Source of the DNA: Planctomycetota bacterium
Lineage (GTDB): Bacteria > Planctomycetota > Planctomycetia > Planctomycetales > Planctomycetaceae
Length of the DNA: 5,090 bases
Direction: 5' to 3'
Assembly (NCBI GenBank): GCA_024278285.1
Contig: JAJRTM010000539.1
Location: forward strand, 1 to 5,090
Shown here one piece after another: positions 1 to 5,090 of this stretch (positions are counted from its first letter, which is position 1; the number at the start of each line of letters is the position of its first letter). Position numbers and translations under genes: made by a program. A model generated the notes under the pieces. It did not search any database, had not been told where the DNA came from, and saw nothing but the letters and a program-made list of their open reading frames with translations.

Positions 1-559
1 CGATTTGCTGGCTCACTGTATCGATACCGCGATCTGGCTCAACGGGAGCATCAAAGATGTTTCTGCTATGACCGAAACATTTATCAAAGAGCGAATGCAC
101 ACACTAACTGGTAAAGTCGAAAAGGTCGAAATTGACGATGCGTGCCTGTTTCACTGCCATTTCGAAAATGGTTCGCTGGGACTGTTTGAATCGACCCGTT
201 ACGCACGGGGGCACAAAGCACTTTATACGTTTGAAATTAATGGCGAGCATGCTTCGATCCGCTGGGACTTGCACGATTTGAACCACATGGAATATTTCGA
301 CCATTCGGATGACTCCAAAGTGCGTGGCTGGCGAAACGTTCACGTCACCGATGATGACCAGCCTTACATGGATCACTGGTGGGTGCCGGGCTTGAGCATC
401 GGCTACGAGCATTCCTTCGTGCATCAGGTGGCTGATTTTCTGAAAAGTATTGAAGAGGGAACTGTGTGTGAACCGACCTTCCGTACTGCACTGGAAACTG
501 CTAAAGTGTGTGATGCCGTTCTGAAAAGTGCAGCCGAACGATCTTGGCAAGACGTTTGA
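1..559 (+). CDS. Gfo/Idh/MocA family oxidoreductase, C-terminal part (5' truncated by window edge)
   Basis: The reading frame is open from base 2 to the TGA at 557-559, giving about 185 residues. The true start lies outside the window. The visible part matches the C-terminal alpha/beta domain of Gfo/Idh/MocA NAD(P)-dependent oxidoreductases. It opens with [15 protein letters not shown], the segment after the usual catalytic region where a conserved D-x3-H-x-ID pattern lies on a helix. Strands of the substrate-binding sheet follow ([20 protein letters not shown]). It ends with the family-typical '[18 protein letters not shown]' and '[16 protein letters not shown]' helices. The N-terminal Rossmann fold with the GxGxxG nucleotide site is not in the window. 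Members oxidise or epimerise sugars, inositols and related polyols, and the substrate cannot be read from this part. A promoter begins 25 bases after the stop, so the gene need not be co-transcribed with greA. Family assignment is firm; specific function is unknown. Confidence 0.9.
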   Translation, partial: DLLAHCIDTAIWLNGSIKDVSAMTETFIKERMHTLTGKVEKVEIDDACLFHCHFENGSLGLFESTRYARGHKALYTFEINGEHASIRWDLHDLNHMEYFDHSDDSKVRGWRNVHVTDDDQPYMDHWWVPGLSIGYEHSFVHQVADFLKSIEEGTVCEPTFRTALETAKVCDAVLKSAAERSWQDV

Positions 560-583
560 ATTCGCATTTTGTCTCATTACAGA

Positions 584-613
584 TTTACACTGTATGACAA
601 AACAGTTTATAAT
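584..613 (+). promoter_or_regulatory. Sigma70-type promoter for greA
   Basis: A perfect TATAAT (608-613) lies 18 bases downstream of TTTACA (584-589), which differs from the TTGACA consensus at one position. Shifting the -35 box to 585-590 gives a 17-base spacer. The predicted transcription start is near 619-621, leaving a leader of about 68 bases before greA. The site sits in the gap after the oxidoreductase stop codon and points at greA. Seen in sequence; use as a promoter is inferred. Confidence 0.7.
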
Positions 614-637
614 ATCATTATTAAATTACGAACGGGC

Positions 638-670
638 CGGGGCAATTTGCCTTGTCCCGTCTTTATTTTT
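638..670 (+). terminator. Terminator-like hairpin in the greA leader (attenuator candidate)
   Basis: An 8-bp stem pairs 638-645 (CGGGGCAA) with 652-659 (TTGTCCCG), with one G-T wobble and a 6-base loop (646-651). It is followed directly by a T-rich tract, TCTTTATTTTT (660-670). This has the form of an intrinsic terminator. It lies between the predicted greA transcription start and the greA ribosome site. It could end read-through from the upstream oxidoreductase gene, attenuate greA itself, or do both. The T tract is interrupted by C and A, so termination is probably partial. Confidence 0.55.
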
Positions 671-674
671 ATCT

Positions 675-678
675 GAGG
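675..678 (+). promoter_or_regulatory. Shine-Dalgarno site of greA
   Basis: GAGG lies 9 bases before the ATG at 688. It selects this ATG over the in-frame TTG at 652, which would put 12 extra residues ahead of the normal GreA N-terminus and would lie inside the leader hairpin. Confidence 0.75.
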
Positions 679-687
679 AACAGAGAA

Positions 688-1170
688 ATGGATCGTCAAC
701 CAATCACGCGACAGGGACACGAAAAAATAAAGGCGGAGATTGCGCATCTTGAACACGAAGTCTTGCCTGAAATCACAAAACGTATCGCTGAGGCTCGCGA
801 TGAAGGCGACTTGAAGGAAAATACCGAATACCACGGTCAGCGAGAACAGCAGGGGATGACACAGGCAAAAGTCAACCTGCTCAAGTCAAAGCTCGCCAAT
901 TGCTATATTGTCGATAAAGCAAATATGCCTAAAGGAGTTGTCACCTTTGGAAGCACCGTGAAGGTCAATGATTTGCAGTGGGATGACGAAGAAGAGTACG
1001 AATTCGTCGGTCCCGGCGAAGAAGATTACGAATGCGAACCGATGAAAATCCTGACATCCAGTCCGCTCGCCAAAGCGATGGAAGGAAAAAAAGTGGGGGA
1101 CAAAGTTTCTGTGGAAACTCCCCAGGGAACCCGAGAACTGGAAATTATTAATATTTCAGACTTCGAATAA
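688..1170 (+). CDS. greA: Transcription elongation factor GreA
   Basis: This 160-residue protein is close to the usual GreA length of about 158. GreA enters the secondary channel of stalled, backtracked RNA polymerase and stimulates cleavage of the extruded 3' RNA so elongation can resume. Residues 1 to about 75 form the N-terminal antiparallel coiled coil. Its tip carries the family signature [20 protein letters not shown], with the acidic residues D41 and E44 that help hold the catalytic metal in E. coli GreA. Residues from about 80 form the FKBP-like C-terminal domain, including [15 protein letters not shown] (124-138) and the final strand ELEIINIS. The ATG start is backed by a GAGG site and by matching the family N-terminus. 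The gene has its own promoter and leader hairpin, and it ends 38 bases before a strong terminator. No key residue is missing. Confidence 0.97.
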   Translation: MDRQPITRQGHEKIKAEIAHLEHEVLPEITKRIAEARDEGDLKENTEYHGQREQQGMTQAKVNLLKSKLANCYIVDKANMPKGVVTFGSTVKVNDLQWDDEEEYEFVGPGEEDYECEPMKILTSSPLAKAMEGKKVGDKVSVETPQGTRELEIINISDFE

Positions 1171-1208
1171 GGTATTCCAGCCTTCTTTTTGTGTCTCACA
1201 ATCCAAAT

Positions 1209-1239
1209 AAAAAAAGGAGCCAATCTGGCTCCTTTTTTT
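1209..1239. terminator. Bidirectional intrinsic terminator between greA and the convergent gene
   Basis: A perfect 7-bp stem, GGAGCCA (1216-1222) with TGGCTCC (1226-1232), has a 3-base loop. It is flanked by seven A (1209-1215) and seven T (1233-1239). The symmetry gives a U tract in either direction, so it can stop greA transcripts on the + strand and those of the convergent small gene (stop codon at 1270-1272) on the - strand. Confidence 0.92.
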
Positions 1240-1269
1240 ATTTGATTAAATTATGCGTGATCATAGCAA

Positions 1270-1581
1270 TCACGCGATTTCTCCCTTGGCAGGTTCTTTT
1301 TCGCGTTCATCACTATTCCCGCTGAGAAGTTCTGCATCCAGAACAGGGGCGTGATCGTAACAATCTCCATCATGCCAAAGCGGCATTCCGGCTGCATACC
1401 GTGCAGCGAGCATCATTACTTTATCCTCTGATCCTGGCTTGGCTTCTGTAGGAGAAATCGGATTAATTCCGAGATTCTCAAATTCTTCCATATCAAAAGC
1501 ATCGGCAAAATCTGCAACATAAGCTGTCTGTTCGTCAAACATAAGTTCGAAATCTGGCTCCGCATTATTGGACTTGGGCAT
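1270..1581 (-). CDS. Small acidic protein of unknown function
   Basis: This 103-residue protein is not one I can assign to a named family. The N-terminal half (about 1-55) is very acidic and probably flexible (for example FADAFDMEEFENLG). Residues 53 to about 80 look ordered and family-like: EDKVMMLAARYAAGMPLWHDGDCYDHAPV, with a helix and then a W-H-D-G-D-C-Y-D cluster. My impression, without a search, is that 'LAARYAAG-PLWH' occurs in small planctomycete proteins. The tail is charged and polar. There is no signal peptide, membrane segment or cysteine pair, so it is likely cytoplasmic. Support as a real gene comes from a GGAG ribosome site (complement of 1589-1592) seven bases before the ATG, and from the bidirectional terminator downstream. 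No convincing promoter was found. It is convergent with greA, which does not by itself imply a shared role. Confidence 0.75.
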   Translation of the reverse strand: MPKSNNAEPDFELMFDEQTAYVADFADAFDMEEFENLGINPISPTEAKPGSEDKVMMLAARYAAGMPLWHDGDCYDHAPVLDAELLSGNSDEREKEPAKGEIA

Positions 1582-2002
1582 ACCCGGTCTCCAAAGTTAA
1601 TAAAAGGTGTACTAATGTCGATTGATTCAACAATACACAAAATTCTCACGCTTAAGATTCGTCATGAATACTTCTCACTCCTCTGCGAAATGCAATTCGA
1701 CCCGATCTAAAAGCCCGGTCCTTGGGGACGAGCAGGGAACAACATTCAAGGTTGCTTCGCAAAACAGTAGAACGAAAGCGTCACTAGGCTACTATCGGCT
1801 GCAAAGCAATTCCATGTGAGAAATTGTGGTAGGAATCTGTGTGTGTCTCTCGAAATAGATTTTTGAGGCAAATCGGAAAAATGTCAATAAAATTTTCCCT
1901 GAAATTCAAATATTTTGAGAACTTATCAAAATACATGTTCGTTCCAGCACGGCTGTTGCTTATGAATTGACAGGAAGTTTAGTTGCGCAATTGAATATTG
2001 TT

Positions 2003-2157
2003 GGTAACGATTCAGCGAAATATAGGTTTTGCAGGAATGATGGTTGTCTGTAGGGTCCGCTACTGCGGGCCACCGCACGAAATAGTGGGCTCCACTTCCC
2101 AGCGTGGTCCGCAGTAGCGGACCCTACGGTTGATAACAATTTCGCTGAATAGTTACT
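2003..2157. repeat. MITE-like element with outer terminal inverted repeats
   Basis: The outer arms are 2003-2021 (GGTAACGATTCAGCGAAAT) and 2139-2157, whose reverse complement is AGTAACTATTCAGCGAAAT. They match at 17 of 19 positions, with 12 identical bases in a row. They enclose a long inner hairpin (2050-2127). The spacers between outer and inner arms are unequal, 28 bases on the left and 11 on the right. The 155-base size, terminal inverted repeats and absence of coding capacity fit a miniature inverted-repeat or REP-type element. A 7-base direct repeat, ATTGAAT, flanks it at 1990-1996 and 2161-2167 and could be a target duplication, but it does not abut the arms. Mobility is inferred. Confidence 0.6.
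2050..2127. repeat. Long inner inverted repeat built from self-palindromic arms
   Basis: Arms 2050-2073 and 2104-2127 match in inverted orientation at 23 of 24 positions. The single difference (G2069 against T2108) would still be a G-U pair in RNA. Each arm is itself a palindrome around a 4-base centre: GGTCCGC-TACT-GCGG(G)CC on the left and GGTCCGC-AGTA-GCGGACC on the right. The DNA or RNA can therefore fold either as one long hairpin or as two small ones. The 30-base loop holds a further small stem, GTGG-GCT-CCAC (2085-2095). The GC-rich arms stand out against AT-rich flanks, as expected of an inserted REP-like palindrome doublet. Confidence 0.9.
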
Positions 2158-2202
2158 ATTATTGAATCAGTAAAGGGTGATGAGTGAGTCCTGTTACGCT
2201 GG

Positions 2203-2216
2203 GTGCCTTCAGGCAC
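2203..2216. repeat. Short perfect palindromic hairpin
   Basis: GTGCC-TTCA-GGCAC is a perfect 5-bp stem, or 6 bp if the T-A closing the loop is counted. It sits 46 bases right of the MITE-like element in the same gene-free region. No T tract follows, so it is not a standard terminator. It may be another small dispersed repeat or an operator-like site. Function unknown. Confidence 0.4.
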
Positions 2217-2420
2217 AAGAAACTCGCGCCATGTGCGTTCATTATCAATGAAACTTCCAAGATAAAAGAAACCACATGCCGCGAACCTCTTGTTGCTATG
2301 CAATCCAACCGCTAAAAGCGAATAGGCTACCCAATCCTCTTAAAATATCCTGCCACTTTTGCACAGCATTTCGTTGATAACGATACTAATAAAACATCAC
2401 TGAACATCTCTATTTTTTGA

Positions 2421-4736
2421 ATGAAAAGAATCGACCAAGTGAAAATATTTTATGCGACCTTATTTCTTTTCAGCATACTGTTTTCAAATTCCCTTTCTGC
2501 TGAAACTACGGTTGAAGCGAGCCGGGCGGTTCAGCGGATTGTTGCACATCGCGGGGCCAGTAGCGAACGTCCCGAAGATACGCTTTGTGCCCTTCAGCGA
2601 GCGATTGAAATTGGGGCAACCGCTGTCGAGATCGATGTTCGCACCAGTAAAGATGGTATTCTTTTTCTGCTGCACGATGCCACTGTTGATCGAACAACCA
2701 ATGGTCAAGGACCAGCTTCGGCATTGACGATGGCAGAGCTGAAAAAACTTGACGCCGGTTCATGGTTTGATGAAAAATACCGGGGCGAGCAAATTCCGAC
2801 ATTACGCGAAGCCCTTCAGTTATGCCTTGGGAAAATTAATGTCCTGCTCGATTTGAAAGAGCAAGGCGATCAGTACAACAAAGCGGTCTCGCAGGAAGTG
2901 TTGAATCATGGAGATCCGCAACGGACGCTTGTTGGTGTCAGAAGTGTTTCACAGGCAAAGCAGTTTCGCCAACTGCTGCCGAAGTCTCAACAGCTTGGGT
3001 TTATTCCCGGTCCTGATCAGATCGATAATTTTGCCAAAGCAGGTGTCGATATCATACGTCTGTGGCCCAGATGGCTCAGCGGTCATCGTGATGACAAACT
3101 GGTTAAACAAATTCGCAGACACGGTTTGCAATTACACTTGAATGGTAAAACGGGCGAGTTACAGGAAATCCTGCCACTGCTCCAGTATCAACCAGATTCC
3201 CTGTTGGTCGATGATGTTGCAAAACTCATCGCAACGCTTGAGGAAATCAGAAAGAATGAAAAATCATACTCTACCTTAAATGCAGTTGTTGCATCGGTTG
3301 AACGGGCAAATACTATTCCGGGTATTACCAAAGTGGAAGCAAAAACATTTTTGAATCGTGAGTACAAAATGCAGCAGTTGCCTGAAGAATTTATCGGGCA
3401 GCCAAGATATGTTTTTGATGGAGGCAGCGGTGATCGCGTTACCATCAATTTCAAAAAGCCGGCTGTTGTTTTTGCCGCCTTTCAGTATAACGATACGGGA
3501 GCCTGGTCGTTTCCAGACGGACGTTCTCCCGCTGATTTCGGTTGGCAGCGACTTCAAAAAGAGGCGTATCGTGGTACAAGCAACGGTAACCTGAAAGGAG
3601 GAAAACATCTCGCTTCCATTTATTACTGTCAGTTCGATGCAGGGGAGCAACTGACGGGCTTGCCGAAATGGTGGGTTTGTCTGGCGGTGATGGAGGTTCA
3701 TCAGGCAACAAAAATTGCAGGGTATCAACCGAATACATCGGGCCCTGTCAAAGTGGAAAAACCTTTCTCGTACGAACAATGGGCAACAAAAAAGCATCCT
3801 CTTGCCGTTCCCTCTTTCCAAGGTAAAGCACAATGGACCGCCTGGCAACAGAAACTCCGAGAAGAATTCAAACAACGGCTCGTCTTTGCGTACCAGGGAA
3901 AATTGGAAATCGTTGCAGTGGGAGATTCGATTGATCGAGGCAAATTCACACAGCAGGAATTTCATGTCCGTCATAACGAAATTAGAATATTTCGCTTCTA
4001 TCGGTTAACACCTCACGTTGCAAAAAAGAAAAATCTTCCCACAATTGTCTGCTTCATGGGGCATGGCAAAGTGAAACAGATTCTTGAAGAACAAAACAGC
4101 TACCAGCACGCTTGTGCTGCACAGTTTGCAGAAAAAGGGTATCTCGTTTTCGCGATGGAAAACGTTGGCATGGAACCGGGACGCGATACGCATCACGAAC
4201 TTGATCGACTCTTACGGCTCGATGGTTATTGCTGGTACAGTCTGCTTTTTGCCCATCAGCAGATACTTCTCGATCACGTTTTTTCCGATGAACAGGTCGA
4301 TGGAAAACGCGTGGGGGTTACCGGTGTTTCCACCGGCGGATTGCTCGCACTTTCTGCAGCCGCGTTCGATTCACGTGTTGCAGCGACATCGGTGCAGGGG
4401 ATTTTCGGAAGTATGCGAGTTTCGTTCATTCAAGATCGCAACAGGCATTGTCCATGCGGCGCGATCCCTGGCTTGCTGCCTCAGTTCGATCTTCCTGAAA
4501 TGGCCTTGCTGGTATCACCACGCCCGATCCATTTTTCAAATGCAGTGAAAGATGGATTCAGTCCGCAAGAAGCAAAGCGGTCAATCAAGTTAATCTCAAG
4601 TCTCTATCAACAGGCAGGCGGCCCCAAACCAAAATTCAGCGAACCACCCGGCAGCCACGAATTTGCCTTCCAACCCGCATTGAAATTCTTTGAAGCTTCA
4701 ATCGGAACACCAGAAGTTACTGCAAACGGCATGTAA
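2421..4736 (+). CDS. Exported glycerophosphodiester phosphodiesterase fused to an alpha/beta-hydrolase
   Basis: This 771-residue protein has three regions. Residues 1-27 are a Sec signal peptide (MKRIDQVK, hydrophobic core to F21, likely cleavage LSA27-ET), so it acts outside the cytoplasm. Residues 39 to about 285 are a GDPD TIM barrel: HRGASSERPEDT with H43 and R44, EID with E70 and D72, and HD with H85. This matches the metal-dependent family that splits glycerophosphodiesters into glycerol-3-phosphate and an alcohol. The usual E-x-K after the third strand reads D144-L-K146. Residues of about 305-425 are a beta-rich domain (FLNREY, PEEFIG, ADFGWQ). Residues of about 440-771 form an alpha/beta-hydrolase of acetyl-xylan-esterase/dienelactone-hydrolase type: G-V-S637-T-G nucleophile elbow, CPCG (677-680), PRP, candidate acid D711, and GSHEF with H746. 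The ATG start has no evident Shine-Dalgarno site, but the signal peptide begins exactly there. The gene appears monocistronic. The substrate is unknown, and joint action on lipid or polymer esters is only inferred. Confidence 0.9.
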   Translation: MKRIDQVKIFYATLFLFSILFSNSLSAETTVEASRAVQRIVAHRGASSERPEDTLCALQRAIEIGATAVEIDVRTSKDGILFLLHDATVDRTTNGQGPASALTMAELKKLDAGSWFDEKYRGEQIPTLREALQLCLGKINVLLDLKEQGDQYNKAVSQEVLNHGDPQRTLVGVRSVSQAKQFRQLLPKSQQLGFIPGPDQIDNFAKAGVDIIRLWPRWLSGHRDDKLVKQIRRHGLQLHLNGKTGELQEILPLLQYQPDSLLVDDVAKLIATLEEIRKNEKSYSTLNAVVASVERANTIPGITKVEAKTFLNREYKMQQLPEEFIGQPRYVFDGGSGDRVTINFKKPAVVFAAFQYNDTGAWSFPDGRSPADFGWQRLQKEAYRGTSNGNLKGGKHLASIYYCQFDAGEQLTGLPKWWVCLAVMEVHQATKIAGYQPNTSGPVKVEKPFSYEQWATKKHPLAVPSFQGKAQWTAWQQKLREEFKQRLVFAYQGKLEIVAVGDSIDRGKFTQQEFHVRHNEIRIFRFYRLTPHVAKKKNLPTIVCFMGHGKVKQILEEQNSYQHACAAQFAEKGYLVFAMENVGMEPGRDTHHELDRLLRLDGYCWYSLLFAHQQILLDHVFSDEQVDGKRVGVTGVSTGGLLALSAAAFDSRVAATSVQGIFGSMRVSFIQDRNRHCPCGAIPGLLPQFDLPEMALLVSPRPIHFSNAVKDGFSPQEAKRSIKLISSLYQQAGGPKPKFSEPPGSHEFAFQPALKFFEASIGTPEVTANGM

Positions 4737-4931
4737 TGCCATACGGTCAAGATCGTGCAACGTACCCTGCCTCGGGTAAGTCGGAACCAGTCAGAAGGAA
4801 GACGCTAGTATCTTATCAATGAAATGCTGTGCAGAAGTGACCGGAAAATATTTACCACGAAAAAGAAAAATGTGAACCACGGAGTGGCTGTGTCAAAAGT
4901 CAAGGAATTAGTTTTGGTTTTGTGATCATTT

Positions 4932-5090
4932 TCAACTTTCTTTAAGGTGAGCGTTCCATTTGGTATCGGTTTTGAGCATGGTGTTCATCATCAACAAGAG
5001 TTTCCGCATGACGGCGACCATGGCGACGTGTAACGTTTAGCCTCGGTCAATTAAATCACGAAATCAGCTTTTAAGTTTTGGGTCACGAAG
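4932..5090 (-). pseudogene. IS110-family transposase, decayed C-terminal end (continues past window edge)
   Basis: Read on the - strand, a single frame from 5090 down to the TGA at 4932-4934 gives LRDPKLKS, stop, FRDLIDRG, stop, then TLHVAMVAVMRKLL followed by MNTMLKTDTKWN. This closely follows the C-terminal end of IS110/IS1111-group transposases, which typically read like NPKxKxFYxRLIxRGKxxxxAxVAVMRKLL. Two in-frame stops interrupt it: TGA at 5064-5066, and TAA at 5037-5039 where the family normally has Lys, consistent with AAA to TAA. Similarity continues on both sides of each stop without a frame change, so these look like point mutations in a dead copy. The catalytic DEDD domain and the Ser-containing Transposase_20 region would lie beyond the window. 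The IS end to the left could not be placed. Confidence 0.75.

Larger units (their letters stand above)
1582..2420. other. Long gene-free stretch
   Basis: About 840 bases lie between two divergently oriented genes: the small - strand gene on the left and the large + strand hydrolase on the right. Both 5' regulatory regions must therefore lie here. The only + strand reading frame of note (TTG 1622, or ATG 1664, to 1819) has no ribosome site and a Ser/Thr/Asn/Lys-rich composition that does not look like a protein family. Bases 1850-1950 are AT-rich without a clear element. The recognisable structures are the nested palindrome at 2003-2157 and the short hairpin at 2203-2216. No tRNA, riboswitch or complete promoter could be supported. 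Confidence 0.6.

Noticed and set aside
104..577. Long - strand open frame of 157 codons across the oxidoreductase gene
   Set aside because: It is antisense to a well-supported Gfo/Idh/MocA coding region and its translation shows no family features.
1255..1275. Inverted repeat GCGTGAT / ATCACGC with a 7-base loop over the stop codon of the small - strand gene
   Set aside because: The stem is short and no direct T tract follows in either direction. The strong terminator at 1209-1239 already explains the region, so this may be chance.
1622..1819. Small + strand reading frame of 65 codons in the gene-free stretch
   Set aside because: It starts at TTG (or an internal ATG at 1664) with no ribosome site, has low-complexity Ser/Thr/Lys/Asn-rich content and no family resemblance.
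2359..2387. Possible promoter for the large hydrolase (TTGCAC, 17 bases, GATACT)
   Set aside because: The -35 box matches consensus at only three of six positions and the -10 box at four, which is too weak to annotate.
3276..3974. Long - strand open frame of 232 codons inside the hydrolase gene
   Set aside because: It lies opposite a clear domain-bearing gene, and its translation has no coherent motif, start site or ribosome site.
4764..4779. Small stem TACCC / GGGTA downstream of the hydrolase gene as a terminator
   Set aside because: It has only five base pairs and no following T tract. No terminator could be supported for this gene.
4852..4885. ACCACGAAAAAG...GAACCACGGAG, resembling the degenerate 'ACCACGAAAGACACGAAA' repeats found in several bacterial phyla
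   Set aside because: There are only two loose partial matches and no regular period, which is not enough to call a tandem repeat.

Overview
The window looks like an ordinary chromosomal stretch from a planctomycete. This is an inference from four things: the style of the Gfo/Idh/MocA oxidoreductase at the left edge, a secreted multidomain hydrolase with a planctomycete-type middle domain, a small conserved-looking 'LAARYAAGMPLWH' protein, and sparse genes with repeat-rich spacers. Base composition is moderate, roughly mid-40s percent G+C by eye. No 16S or other marker is present, so the assignment stays tentative.

Layout, left to right. Bases 1-559 hold the C-terminal part of a Gfo/Idh/MocA oxidoreductase on the + strand, cut by the window edge. 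A strong sigma70-like promoter (584-613), a terminator-like leader hairpin (638-670) and a clear Shine-Dalgarno site lead into greA (688-1170), which encodes a transcript-cleavage factor. A near-perfect bidirectional terminator (1209-1239) separates greA from a convergent small acidic protein of unknown function on the - strand (1270-1581). A gene-free stretch follows (1582-2420). It contains a nested palindromic element of MITE or REP-doublet type (2003-2157) and a small perfect hairpin (2203-2216). Bases 2421-4736 encode a 771-residue exported protein that joins a glycerophosphodiester phosphodiesterase domain, a beta-rich middle domain and a C-terminal alpha/beta-hydrolase (acetyl-xylan-esterase/dienelactone-hydrolase type). 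I see no gene in 4737-4931. The right edge (4932-5090, - strand) carries the decayed C-terminal end of an IS110-family transposase with two in-frame stop codons.

The genes do not form one pathway. The greA unit and its convergent neighbour share a terminator, and the large hydrolase is a stand-alone unit between repeat-derived spacers. I found no CRISPR array, tRNA, rRNA or phage module, and no multi-gene system that looks new. The points most worth checking are the greA leader attenuator candidate, the GDPD-hydrolase fusion, the nested palindrome and the IS110 remnant.
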